Source: Mucilaginibacter sp. OK098 (GTDB lineage: Bacteria; Bacteroidota; Bacteroidia; Sphingobacteriales; Sphingobacteriaceae). From it: a stretch of DNA of 64,000 nt. Numbering within the stretch: position 1 is the first letter of the stretch; every line of letters starts with the position of its first letter. Positions 16,153 through 23,781 of the stretch are shown here, in pieces. The translations under genes and the position numbers were made by a program. The notes below the pieces were generated by a model. The model searched no databases. It was not told the origin of the DNA and saw nothing but the letters and a program-made list of their open reading frames with translations. The stretch spans positions 248,001-312,000 of the forward strand of contig NZ_FRCM01000002.1 of the NCBI RefSeq assembly GCF_900142915.1, read 5' to 3'.

Positions 16153-16299
16153 TTTACTCACCCGGTCATTGCTTCGCTCGACCTGCCCTCTCTTCGCTAC
16201 GCGTATAGAGGGCCGAAGAATTCTATTTTTTATTTTCCTCACCTCTTTCCACCGCAGGTGAAGAGAGGTCGACCAGCGAAGCGTCGTCGGGTGAGTAAA
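16153..16299. repeat. 147-bp interrupted inverted repeat
   Basis: Perfect 12-bp ends TTTACTCACCCG (16153-16164) and CGGGTGAGTAAA (16288-16299). Inner pairs are GCTTCGCT/AGCGAAGC, CGACCT/AGGTCG and CTCTCTTC/GAAGAGAG. It fills most of the 309-bp gap between porT and the SDR gene. No coding function seen. It looks like a non-autonomous interspersed element. Confidence 0.8.
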
Positions 16300-16327
16300 C
16301 TATAAGCTATGCAATTCAGGAATGCCC

Positions 16328-17062
16328 TTACTCAAAATACAAACTAAACATAATAGTATGCAGCCCCAGCTTGCTGATAGGACTTGAATAGGGCTGATTT
16401 TCAGGCACCAGCACATTGCCCAATGAGTTGGAGATCTTTATTTCGGGCGAGAGCTTAAAAAATTCAAAATAAATGTCGCAGCCCAACCCGGCTTCGTACG
16501 ATCCGAAGCCGCCTACGTTTTTAACCAGCTTATCAAGCGGATCAAGCCCGGCATCGGCATTCTTTTTTGATCCTATGGCCAGGGTATACTTTGCCCCGCC
16601 TAAAATGTATGCCCGCATGTTACCTATCCGGTCTGATTTCAATTTAAATTCTAACGGAAAATCTACTGAGGTGCTCTGGATCAGCTTGGTAACATTATTA
16701 GCAGGATTTGGGTAAGTATAACTAATAGATCGATCGGCAAACACCAGCGAAGGCGTTGCGCGCACTTCCAAATGATCGGTAAGGCTGTACCGCGTTATAA
16801 AACCAACCGCAAAGCCCGATGAGTTTTTTGAACCGATACTTTTTAATGAATCGGTTATGTACCTATTTACGCCCTGGTCAAAAAACGGAGCGCGCCAGTT
16901 GGGCTTTTTGTCAATTTTATAATAATTGCTAACGTATGAGAATGTGAAACCGAAGCTAAGGTCGGTTAAATCAGCCCCGCCACCCCACGCAGGTACCTGC
17001 GCTAATAAAGTATTACCGCTAAATAATAATAAAATTACAATGAGGTAACGATTTTTAATCAT
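16328..17062 (-). CDS. porT: PorT-family outer-membrane barrel, T9SS component
   Basis: 244 aa. Signal peptide ends at NTLLAQ; the mature start is VPAWGGGADLTDLSFGFTFS. Beta-strand-rich throughout, ending in an aromatic residue (HTIMFSLYFE), as barrels do. The PorT assignment rests on length, the N-terminal sequence and the conserved position directly after ubiE/menG with a 4-nt overlap. PorT is required for type IX secretion of C-terminal-domain proteins, and other T9SS and gliding genes occur in this window. Confidence 0.85.
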   Translation of the reverse strand: MIKNRYLIVILLLFSGNTLLAQVPAWGGGADLTDLSFGFTFSYVSNYYKIDKKPNWRAPFFDQGVNRYITDSLKSIGSKNSSGFAVGFITRYSLTDHLEVRATPSLVFADRSISYTYPNPANNVTKLIQSTSVDFPLEFKLKSDRIGNMRAYILGGAKYTLAIGSKKNADAGLDPLDKLVKNVGGFGSYEAGLGCDIYFEFFKLSPEIKISNSLGNVLVPENQPYSSPISKLGLHTIMFSLYFE

Positions 17063-17790
17063 TTAATACCCGTATAAATTGAACAAATACCAAACGCTAA
17101 GGGCCTGTGTTTGGTATGTTTAAAGCCTACTTTATCCATAAGTGCAGTAAAAGTTTTTCCATCCGGAAATGCAGCTACTGATTCGGGCAAATAAGTGTAG
17201 GCCCTTGCATCTTTTGAAAATAATTTACCAATTCCGGGTGTAATATAGTTAAAATAGAAATTATACAGCTGTTTTATGGGGAATGCTTTAGGCTTTGAAA
17301 ACTCAAGCACTACTGCTTTTCCGCCCGGCTTTAGTACGCGGTGAATATCGGCAAGCCCTGTTTCAAGGTTCTCGAAATTACGCACGCCATAGGCCACAGT
17401 AACGGCATCAAAGCCATCGGCATCAAAAGGCAGCTTTTCCGAATCGCCCAGTTTAATCTCAAACTTGTCGCCTAAATTGCGTTTATCTATTTTTTGCTGC
17501 GCGATGTCAAGCATCCCCTGCGAAATATCAACCCCGATAATTTTCTCAGGCTTTAATATGGTAAGGGCCTCAAAAGCAAAATCGCCGGTGCCGGTAGCAA
17601 CATCAAGTATTAATTTAGGCTGATCTTTCTTCAATTCATTAATAGCCTTTTTACGCCAGATAATATCAATGCCCAACGACATAAAATGATTCAGAAAATC
17701 GTAGGTTTTTGAGATATTATTAAACATATCAGCAACCTGCTCTTTTTTTGTGCCCTGCTGATCGGCATACGGAGTTATAATTTTGCTCAT
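17059..17790 (-). CDS. ubiE: demethylmenaquinone/ubiquinone methyltransferase
   Basis: 243 aa. The SAM-binding motif I is DVATGTGDFAFEAL, motif II follows GVDISQGML, and the family signatures YGVRNF and LKPGGKAVVLEFSKP are present. In a menaquinone-using Bacteroidota it most likely performs the final C-methylation of demethylmenaquinone (MenG activity). The start at 17790 is supported by a TATCTTTG box 7 nt upstream. porT overlaps its stop by 4 nt. Confidence 0.96.
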   Translation of the reverse strand: MSKIITPYADQQGTKKEQVADMFNNISKTYDFLNHFMSLGIDIIWRKKAINELKKDQPKLILDVATGTGDFAFEALTILKPEKIIGVDISQGMLDIAQQKIDKRNLGDKFEIKLGDSEKLPFDADGFDAVTVAYGVRNFENLETGLADIHRVLKPGGKAVVLEFSKPKAFPIKQLYNFYFNYITPGIGKLFSKDARAYTYLPESVAAFPDGKTFTALMDKVGFKHTKHRPLAFGICSIYTGIK

Positions 17791-17797
17791 TGGGTGG

Positions 17798-17805
17798 CAA
17801 AGATA
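17798..17805 (-). promoter_or_regulatory. TAnnTTTG -7 box of ubiE
   Basis: Minus strand TATCTTTG, 7 nt before the ATG at 17790. Predicts an almost leaderless ubiE-porT mRNA. Confidence 0.6.
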
Positions 17806-17825
17806 ATTATTATTGGCTGATTGGA

Positions 17826-17856
17826 TTCACAGACTTGATTAAGTTAGATTGGCTTG
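17826..17856. repeat. word-repeat single arm, TTGATTAAGTT family
   Basis: ACTTGATTAAGTTAGATTGG without a complementary partner nearby. It is the start of a 1,012-bp region (17791-18802) that contains no gene and is occupied by the elements listed next. Confidence 0.55.
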
Positions 17857-17880
17857 ACTATCCGGGGTAGAATGCATTAA

Positions 17881-17963
17881 ATTAATTTAGCAACACTAAC
17901 AACATTTAGCAACATTGGTAACACTTGTTGCTAGTGTTGCTATTTGTTGCTAATGCTACCATA
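17881..17963. repeat. palindromic word repeat, AGCAACACTAAC family, copy 1
   Basis: AGCAACACTAACAACATTT is mirrored by GTTGCTAGTGTTGCT and TTTGTTGCTAATGC. The two halves can form a long imperfect hairpin. Confidence 0.8.
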
Positions 17964-17973
17964 AATAAATTAA

Positions 17974-18080
17974 CCCTTTGTCATCCTGGAACGCAGTGAA
18001 GGATCTTATTCAATTGATAGGTAGCCAGCCTACCTGTCCTGCGTTGATGTCCCACGTAAAAGATCGCTCTACTCGGAATT
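17974..18080. repeat. interspersed GTCATCCTGgAACGCAGTGAAGG-type element, degenerate
   Basis: It starts CCCTTTGTCATCCTGG and ends AAGATCGCTCTACTCGGAAT. This resembles a common Bacteroidota intergenic element whose ends are inverted copies (TCATCCTG..AGGATC). This copy is eroded. An inner GGTAG/CTACC hairpin is at 18020-18035. Confidence 0.55.
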
Positions 18081-18186
18081 AAAAAATACTTTTAAATACA
18101 TTAATAAGCCAATATAAAAGGTATATATAAATACCTTATATATAGCTAATATTATACTACTGAACCTTAATTACCCCCTATACCCC

Positions 18187-18482
18187 TACCGTGTACCCAC
18201 AAGTTTTTCATGATGTTGGTGCATTGTTGTAGGGAATAATATAGTATTTACAAAGGCTTGACCCATAGGGTCTACCCCTTTGTAGGAAAATAGAATAACA
18301 AATATATTGCCTCGTAGAGGCTACCCTTAGTCCGCGTTTACTTGTGCTGATTAATTTTATGGCGTAGAAGGGTAACCTCTACGAGGTAAAAATCGTGTTC
18401 GTGCATATTCTACAAAGGGGTAGACCCCATGGGTCAGTCAAATGGCTCCCTATCCTATTTATTAAGATGTGGGTACACGGTA
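18187..18482. repeat. 296-bp triple-nested inverted repeat
   Basis: Outer arms 18187-18201 and 18468-18482 are a perfect 15-bp match (TACCGTGTACCCACA). Middle arms 18259-18285 and 18410-18436 match at 26 of 27 positions. Inner arms 18310-18328 and 18368-18386 match at 18 of 19 (CCTCGTAGAGG core), leaving a 39-nt loop. Each arm also contains its own small palindrome (GACCCATAGGGTC, CCTCGTAGAGG). No convincing reading frame. It could be a MITE-like element or a structured RNA. Confidence 0.85.
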
Positions 18483-18517
18483 GCCTATACCCGGGGAACA
18501 GTCAGCGTATAACCTTT

Positions 18518-18672
18518 GCCAACTAATAACATTTAGTAACACTAACAACAAGTGTTACCACTTGTTACCATTTGTTACCAATCCCCATTCAAATCCTGAT
18601 TCAGACAACTAGCAACAATTAGCAACACTAACAACAAGTGTTGCTAATGTTGTTATTTGTTGCTAACGTTAT
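18518..18672. repeat. palindromic word repeats, AGCAACACTAAC family, copies 2 and 3
   Basis: Copy 2 (18518-18585) uses AGTAACACTAACAACAAG / CTTGTTACCATTTGTTACC. Copy 3 (18604-18672) uses AGCAACACTAACAACAAG / TGTTGCTAATGTTG. With copy 1 they bracket the nested inverted repeat. Confidence 0.8.
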
Positions 18673-18802
18673 CACTATACTTTTTACAATTATTTTCAAT
18701 TATCCCATTAAAATTATACCTTTCACTTGTTGATGCAATCCCCTTCAATAAGCATCAGAACCGATTACCTTTTACTGACTAACAAACCCTGTTACTTGTA
18801 CC

Positions 18803-20173
18803 ATGAAAGAAAAAAATGAACCATCGCGCAGAAATTTCCTCAGAAAATTAGGCACTGCCACAGCTGCGGTAGCCATCGGCCAAAATGTATTTGCTGCTGA
18901 TAAAAAGAACGAAGTTTTCGCCTATTTAAAACGGCAGGCCGGCATCAGCGCTAACGACCAGGTAAATATTGCCCTGATTGGCGCAGGCGGGCAAGGATCG
19001 GAAGATACCAACGTGGCCCTGAAGATTCCGGGAGTTAAGCTGGTTGCCGTATGCGATCTGTACGATGGTCGCCTGGCTGATGCTAAAAGCCGCTGGGGCA
19101 ATGATATTTATACTACCAAAATTTATAAAGAGATTTTAAATCGCAAGGATATTGATGCCGTAATTATTGGTACGCCCGATCATTGGCACCAGCAGATCTC
19201 TATTGATGCCATGCATGCCGGCAAGCATGTGTATTGCGAAAAGCCAATGATCCATTCAATTACCGAAGGCCCGGCAATTATAAAAGCCCAGCAGGAAACA
19301 GGCAAGGTGTTCCAGGTGGGCAGCCAGGGCGTATCATCACTGGGTAACGAAAAGGCAAAAGAACTGCTGGCAAGCGGAGCAATTGGTCAGCTTAATTATG
19401 CCGAAGGTTTTTGGGCAAGGCGCGGCCCTGTTGAGGTATGGCAGTATCCTATTCCTGCTGATGCCTCGCCGCAAACTGTGGATTGGGATACCTATGTAAG
19501 CAATGTGCATAAACGCCCGTTTGATGAAAAGCGCTTTTTTAGATGGCGTAATTATACCGATTACGGTACAGGTATGGCAGGCGATCTGTTTGTTCACCTG
19601 TTCAGCAGCCTGCACTTTGTTACAGGTTCGCACGGGCCCGAAAAAATTTATGCATCAGGCGGTTTACGGTTCTGGAATGATGGCCGCGAAGTACCTGATG
19701 TTTTGCTGGGTACTTTTGACTATGGCAAAAACGCCGTTCATCCGGCATTTAACCTGTCGCTGCGCTGTAACTTTGTTGACGGCACCAGTGGCACTACTTA
19801 CCTACGCCTGGTAGGCAGCGAAGGCGCGATGGATATTACCTGGGATAAGGTAGTGCTAAAACGGAACAAGGTAGTTGCTTCTGACGATCCCTTCTATCTT
19901 GAAAAACTAAGGCAGAGCGGCGACAGAAACCCCGAAAGAAAAAAAATGCTGCCACCCGAAGAAATTGTATTTGATGCCGATAAAGGTTACCTGGGTGGCC
20001 CTTACGACCATATGAATAACTTTATTACAGCCATCCGCAACAACGGCAAAGTAACCGAGGATGCCACATTTGGCTATCGTGCTGCTGCTCCTGCTTTGCT
20101 ATGTAACGACAGCTATTTCCAAAACATCCCCATGCATTGGGATCCGGAAAAAATGTTAAAAAAGAACGTGTAG
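18803..20173 (+). CDS. Gfo/Idh/MocA-family oxidoreductase, Tat-exported
   Basis: 456 aa. The N-terminus has a twin-arginine type signal (SRRNFLRKLG, then a hydrophobic stretch to FAADKK), so it is probably a periplasmic enzyme. The Rossmann motif is IALIGAGGQGSE at about residue 53. The catalytic Lys lies in GKHVYCEKPM and the substrate-side signature in WHQQISIDAM. The family oxidises or isomerises sugars with bound NAD(P). It is followed 58 bp later by a DUF1080 hydrolase, a pairing common in Bacteroidota glycan use and consistent with 3-keto-sugar chemistry. A hairpin (20174-20192) lies between them. Confidence 0.92.
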   Translation: MKEKNEPSRRNFLRKLGTATAAVAIGQNVFAADKKNEVFAYLKRQAGISANDQVNIALIGAGGQGSEDTNVALKIPGVKLVAVCDLYDGRLADAKSRWGNDIYTTKIYKEILNRKDIDAVIIGTPDHWHQQISIDAMHAGKHVYCEKPMIHSITEGPAIIKAQQETGKVFQVGSQGVSSLGNEKAKELLASGAIGQLNYAEGFWARRGPVEVWQYPIPADASPQTVDWDTYVSNVHKRPFDEKRFFRWRNYTDYGTGMAGDLFVHLFSSLHFVTGSHGPEKIYASGGLRFWNDGREVPDVLLGTFDYGKNAVHPAFNLSLRCNFVDGTSGTTYLRLVGSEGAMDITWDKVVLKRNKVVASDDPFYLEKLRQSGDRNPERKKMLPPEEIVFDADKGYLGGPYDHMNNFITAIRNNGKVTEDATFGYRAAAPALLCNDSYFQNIPMHWDPEKMLKKNV

Positions 20174-20192
20174 GGGCGTATCGCATACGCCC
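20174..20192. repeat. GGGCGTAT-cgc-ATACGCCC hairpin
   Basis: Perfect 8-bp stem with a 3-nt loop right after the oxidoreductase stop codon. The sequence resembles a widespread interspersed hairpin in Bacteroidota. There is no T run, so it is more likely a repeat or mRNA-stabilising hairpin than a terminator. Confidence 0.6.
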
Positions 20193-20231
20193 TCACCAGA
20201 TAGTTAAAGTTATAACATCACAATAAACAAC

Positions 20232-20954
20232 ATGAAAAAACTAAGTATATTAATAATAGCCGCGGGCTTTATCGGTTCGCAGGCATTGGCAACGCCACCG
20301 CATAAACCGGCTAAATCAAATTCATCAGCCAAAATAAAAAAATGGACCAGCCTGTTTGATGGCAAAACCCTTAATGGCTGGCATGGTTTTAATAAAAAAG
20401 GAGAGGTAAAAAACTGGACGATTGTTGATGGTTCATTAGTTTGCCTCGGCGCTGCCCAGGGCGATACCGGCGGTGATATTATTACCGATAAGCAATACGC
20501 CAACTTTGAGCTCTCATGGGACTGGAAGATTGATAAGGGCAGTAACAGCGGTGTTATGTACCATGTGGTTGAGGCCCCCAAATACCATGCAACTTATGAA
20601 ACCGGTCCCGAATACCAAATTATTGACGATTTGGGCTGGCCGGATAAGCTGGAAGAATGGCAAAAAACAGGTTGCGATTATGCCATGCACTTACCAAACA
20701 ACTTAAAAAAAGTAATGCCTGTTGGCGAATGGAACACCAGCAAAATCATCTTTAAAAACGGCCATGTAGAGCACTGGCTAAATGGTAAAAAGATCCTGTC
20801 ATTCCAGGCATGGGATGCCGACTGGACAAAGAAAAAAACCGAAGGAAAATGGAAAGACTATCCTGATTACGGCCTCGCCAAAACCGGCTTCATCGCCCTG
20901 CAAGATCACGGGCATAAAGCGTATTTTAAGAATATTTTTATAAAGCAGCTATAA
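20232..20954 (+). CDS. DUF1080 (3-keto-disaccharide hydrolase) protein
   Basis: 240 aa with signal peptide (GSQALATPP). The DUF1080 start WTSLFDGKTLNGWHGF is followed by NWTIVDGSLVC, FELSWDWKIDKGSNSGVMY and GPEYQIIDD, all typical. The fold is a concanavalin-like beta-sandwich, probably periplasmic. Members cleave 3-keto-glycosides after an oxidoreductase has oxidised the sugar, so the upstream Gfo/Idh/MocA enzyme is a likely partner. Full length. Confidence 0.92.
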   Translation: MKKLSILIIAAGFIGSQALATPPHKPAKSNSSAKIKKWTSLFDGKTLNGWHGFNKKGEVKNWTIVDGSLVCLGAAQGDTGGDIITDKQYANFELSWDWKIDKGSNSGVMYHVVEAPKYHATYETGPEYQIIDDLGWPDKLEEWQKTGCDYAMHLPNNLKKVMPVGEWNTSKIIFKNGHVEHWLNGKKILSFQAWDADWTKKKTEGKWKDYPDYGLAKTGFIALQDHGHKAYFKNIFIKQL

Positions 20955-21028
20955 ACTAAGATTTATAGGATTAAAAGATTGCAGGATTTTTTTCAACGCG
21001 ATAGGAATCCTGCAATCCTTTAATCATT
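20955..21028. terminator. bidirectional hairpin from the AACTAAGATTTGTAGG repeat family
   Basis: Left arm 20969-20987 (ATTAAAAGATTGCAGGATT), right arm 21005-21024 (AATCCTGCAATCCTTTAATC). It lies between convergent genes. The first part (AACTAAGATTTATAGGATT) is a member of the repeat found at 54744, 55056 and 55556. Termination is inferred. Confidence 0.65.
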
Positions 21029-21079
21029 TCCGCCTTTGTTGGTGTTGTCACCATAGGCGTAAACGCTTTTTTATTTCAT

Positions 21080-21111
21080 AAATCCGAAATCGAACATTCG
21101 AAATCCGAAAT
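21080..21111. repeat. 32-bp repeat TTTCGGATTTCGAATG type, copy 2 (inverted)
   Basis: Exact inverted copy of 15053-15084. It supplies the first base pair of the VOC gene's TGA stop codon region (21111-21113), so the repeat begins at the stop codon. Confidence 0.85.
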
Positions 21112-21596
21112 CACTTCTCTCCCAGCAACCCTTCAATATCCAACCGCTTTGTAAACATAGTAAGCTCACCATTTTCATCAAGCGGCCAAAGCTCATGGGG
21201 CCTGTCCCAGTATAGTTCAACGCCGTTACCGTCCGGATCATCCAAATAAATAGCTTCTGATACACCGTGATCTGATGCACCGGTTATTGGGTATTTGGCA
21301 TCTATAAGCCGTTGTAATATAGTTGCAAGGTCTTTCCGTTCAGGATACAAAATAGCAGTATGATATAGGCCTGGCGCATATTCAGGTGCTGGTGGAGCGC
21401 CTTTGCTGTGCCAGGTATTTAAGCCAATATGGTGATGATACCCGCCGGCCGATATAAATGCAGCCTGATCGCCGTACAGCATCATTTTTTCAAAACCAAG
21501 CAGGCCGCTATAAAAATCGAGTGATTTTTGAAGATCGCTTACCTTTAAATGCACATGGCCAATGCGGGTTTGTGCAGGTATTTTATATTCTTCCAT
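21111..21596 (-). CDS. VOC-family (glyoxalase/extradiol dioxygenase-like) protein
   Basis: 161 aa from the ATG at 21596 (start MEEYKIPAQTRIGHVHLKV). The frame runs up to 21668, but the extra residues do not look like the family. The VOC pattern HVHLKVSDLQKSLDFYSGLLGF and the C-terminal YLDDPDGNGVELYWDRP give one metal-binding half. It looks like the N-terminal half of CatE-type catechol-2,3-dioxygenase homologues, so it may act as a homodimer. Substrate unknown. Confidence 0.88.
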   Translation of the reverse strand: MEEYKIPAQTRIGHVHLKVSDLQKSLDFYSGLLGFEKMMLYGDQAAFISAGGYHHHIGLNTWHSKGAPPAPEYAPGLYHTAILYPERKDLATILQRLIDAKYPITGASDHGVSEAIYLDDPDGNGVELYWDRPHELWPLDENGELTMFTKRLDIEGLLGEK

Positions 21597-21732
21597 TTCA
21601 ATTACATGTTTAAACATCAAATTTACAGAATGTTCTGCTATTCTTTTGTTTGACGATTGTAAAATCAATATTTCTAAAGATAATTTATTCTTGTCTCAAA
21701 TCTCAAATCTCGCTTCTCAAATCTAAAAAAGC

Positions 21733-21740
21733 TACCTTTG
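21733..21740 (+). promoter_or_regulatory. TAnnTTTG -7 box of engB
   Basis: TACCTTTG, perfect, 4 nt before the ATG at 21745. Predicts a leaderless mRNA. No clear -33 element. Confidence 0.65.
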
Positions 21741-21744
21741 CCGT

Positions 21745-22362
21745 ATGATCGTAAAATCAGCCGAATTTATTTGCAGTAACACCCAGATCTCTAAGCTGCC
21801 GCCGCCGGTAAAGGCGGAGTATGCTTTTATTGGGCGCTCGAACGTAGGTAAATCATCATTAATAAATATGCTGGCCGGCAAAAAAGGGTTGGCAAAAACC
21901 TCGCAAACACCAGGCAAAACACAGCTCATCAATCATTTTTTGATAAATGATAACTGGTATATAGTTGATTTACCCGGCTATGGCTATGCAAGAGCATCAA
22001 AAAGCAAAAAAGCCGACTGGAGTAAATTTATCCATACCTACCTGGATAAGCGTGAAAGCCTGCAATGTGTAATGGTATTGATTGACAGCCGCCTTGAGCC
22101 GCAGAAAATAGACATTGAATTTTGTAACTGGCTTGGTGAAAAGGGACTATCGTTTGTATTGGTATTTACCAAGGCCGATAAGCAATCATCCATAAAAACA
22201 GATCAGAATATTGCTAAGTTCCGCAAGGCTCTTTTAGCTACTTTTGAAGAAGTGCCGCAGCATTTTTTAACATCTGCCGAAACGCAGCTCGGCCATGATG
22301 AAGTTTTAGCCTTTATAAGCAAGATAAACCAGCAATTTACAATACCTGAAATAAACTTTTAA
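21745..22362 (+). CDS. engB: ribosome biogenesis GTPase YihA/YsxC/EngB
   Basis: 205 aa. GTPase motifs: G1 GRSNVGKSS (about residue 29), G2 TPGKTQ, G3 DLPGYG, G4 TKAD. It is an essential GTPase that assists assembly of the large ribosomal subunit. The start codon is fixed by the TACCTTTG box 4 nt upstream. The OsmC gene follows after 14 bp. Confidence 0.96.
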   Translation: MIVKSAEFICSNTQISKLPPPVKAEYAFIGRSNVGKSSLINMLAGKKGLAKTSQTPGKTQLINHFLINDNWYIVDLPGYGYARASKSKKADWSKFIHTYLDKRESLQCVMVLIDSRLEPQKIDIEFCNWLGEKGLSFVLVFTKADKQSSIKTDQNIAKFRKALLATFEEVPQHFLTSAETQLGHDEVLAFISKINQQFTIPEINF

Positions 22363-22376
22363 CAAAAACCAAAACT

Positions 22377-22796
22377 ATGAAACGTACAGCACATGCCCAT
22401 TGGAACGGTACTTTAACCGAAGGTAAAGGAGAAATCACCACCCAAAGCACCACACTCAACAACACTCAGTATTCATTTAAAACCCGTTTCCAGGACGGGA
22501 TTGGCACCAACCCCGAAGAACTGATTGCAGCTGCACATGCAGGCTGTTTCACCATGGCGGTAGGTGCGGCCTTAAGCCAGGCTGGTTTTACCCCAAACGA
22601 TTTAAACACTGATGCAATTTTAGATCTTGACATGCAGGCCCTAAGTATTACCGGCATCCATCTTGAATTAAAAGGAACAGCAATTGATGGCGTAAGCGAA
22701 GAAAAATTTAAAGAAATTGCCGAAGGCGCAAAAGCAAACTGCATTATTTCAAAAGCATTAAACGTGCCTATTACTTTGAATATAATTTATGGATAG
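22377..22796 (+). CDS. OsmC-family peroxiredoxin
   Basis: 139 aa, full-length OsmC type. The two redox cysteines are in HAGCFTMAVG and GAKANCIISKAL, in the usual spacing. Reduces organic hydroperoxides in the cytoplasm. It begins 14 bp after engB with no terminator between, so the two are probably one transcript. A strong terminator follows at 22898-22927. Confidence 0.94.
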   Translation: MKRTAHAHWNGTLTEGKGEITTQSTTLNNTQYSFKTRFQDGIGTNPEELIAAAHAGCFTMAVGAALSQAGFTPNDLNTDAILDLDMQALSITGIHLELKGTAIDGVSEEKFKEIAEGAKANCIISKALNVPITLNIIYG

Positions 22797-22890
22797 AGAC
22801 TAGAGATCAGAGGTTAGAGATTAGTTGAGGATTTTTTTTCCTTTAATTCCTAACTAATCTCTAACCTCCAGTCTATGATCACTATAATCA
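22797..22890. repeat. word-repeat hairpin, AGAGATTAGTGG family, copy 1
   Basis: Left arm up to 22833 (AGAGGTTAGAGATTAGTTG), right arm 22838-22885 (CTAACTAATCTCTAACCTCC). It starts directly after the OsmC stop codon. Confidence 0.8.
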
Positions 22891-22897
22891 ACTTATT

Positions 22898-22927
22898 AAA
22901 AGAGCAGATATTATCTGCTCTTTTTTT
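22898..22927 (+). terminator. rho-independent terminator after the OsmC gene
   Basis: AAAAGAGCAGATA / TATCTGCTCTTTTTTT, perfect stem followed by seven T. A closely similar hairpin ends the next gene (23624-23657). Confidence 0.88.
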
Positions 22928-23033
22928 GCATATATCACTGATATTAATGTTAAATAATTGTTATCAAATAATATTATTTTTATTAACTTTATATATTTGA
23001 TAATATTATTAACCAATTTAAAACCTTAATTTC

Positions 23034-23552
23034 ATGAAAAAAGTTCTATTAGCATTATTCATGCTGGGAGTAACAGCATGCAGTAGTTTTGCACAAACAG
23101 GCAAATCAGAGAGTGGTAAATTTAGTATTGGTGTTGATGCGGGCATACCTGTAGGTAATGGCAGCAATGTTTACAATTTTGCCATAGGTGGCTCTCTTAA
23201 GTATGATTTACCTATTGCTACCGCTACCTATTTCACCATATCCGCCGGTTATGAGTCCTTTATGGTAAAAAGCGCACTTAAAAATTCGGGGTTGGGATTT
23301 CCATCATCATCAGGCTTTATACCATTAAAAGCAGGCCTTAAATACTATTTTAACGGCGAAGGTTTTTTTGGTGAAGCCCAGTTAGGTGCGGCATTTTCAA
23401 CCCAAAGCGGTGGAGGTACGGCTTTTGCTTATGCACCGGGCATTGGCTACACGTTTGATGGCGGCTTTGAAGCGGGCGTTCGTTATGAGGCATGGTCGCA
23501 TAATGGCACTCTTAGCCAGGTTGCATTGCGCATAGCCTACTGCTTCCAGTAG
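23034..23552 (+). CDS. small outer-membrane beta-barrel protein (paralogue A)
   Basis: 172 aa. Signal peptide to CSSFAQ. The mature part shows alternating strands with FIPLKAGLKYYF, GEAQLGAAFST, FAYAPGIGYTFDGGFEAGVRYEAW and the end SQVALRIAYCFQ. It belongs to the OmpW/OmpA-like 8-stranded barrel type common in Bacteroidota. Three more copies are in this window (24584, 25980 and 37185), with closest match to 24584. A TATATTTG box at 22992-22999 may be its promoter. Function unknown; a Cys near the C-terminus is unusual for a barrel end. Confidence 0.85.
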   Translation: MKKVLLALFMLGVTACSSFAQTGKSESGKFSIGVDAGIPVGNGSNVYNFAIGGSLKYDLPIATATYFTISAGYESFMVKSALKNSGLGFPSSSGFIPLKAGLKYYFNGEGFFGEAQLGAAFSTQSGGGTAFAYAPGIGYTFDGGFEAGVRYEAWSHNGTLSQVALRIAYCFQ

Positions 23553-23623
23553 TTTAAACAGTTGTAAGGGTTTAAGAAAACCTCATTTTCAACCTTTATA
23601 ACACTACCGCGTAATTTTAATTA

Positions 23624-23657
23624 TAAAAAGAGCAGCCTAACAACTGCTCTTTTTATT
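23624..23657 (+). terminator. rho-independent terminator after barrel A
   Basis: AAAAAGAGCAG / CTGCTCTTTTTA around an 8-nt loop. Same core as the terminator at 22898. Confidence 0.82.
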
Positions 23658-23663
23658 TGTATA

Positions 23664-23780
23664 TATTAGGGGTAGAGATTAGTGGTAAGAGATTAGTTAA
23701 AGATTAATTTTTCTTTCAGACATACTTACCTTCGGTCTTAAACAACCAATCTCTGATCACTAACCTCTAATCTCTTCCAC
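23664..23780. repeat. word-repeat hairpin, AGAGATTAGTGG family, copy 2
   Basis: Left arm GTAGAGATTAGTGGTAAGAG, right arm TCTCTGATCACTAACCTCTA. It ends 1-2 nt before the ATG of the DUF4230 gene, so it forms that gene's whole upstream region. Confidence 0.8.
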
Positions 23781-23781
23781 A

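Noticed and set aside
16033..16305. Open frame of 90 codons upstream of the SDR gene
   Set aside because: It lies within the 147-bp inverted repeat and translates repeat sequence.
17881..18672. CRISPR array suspicion from regularly repeated words
   Set aside because: No constant repeat with unique spacers, no cas genes; copies are palindromic and differ from each other.
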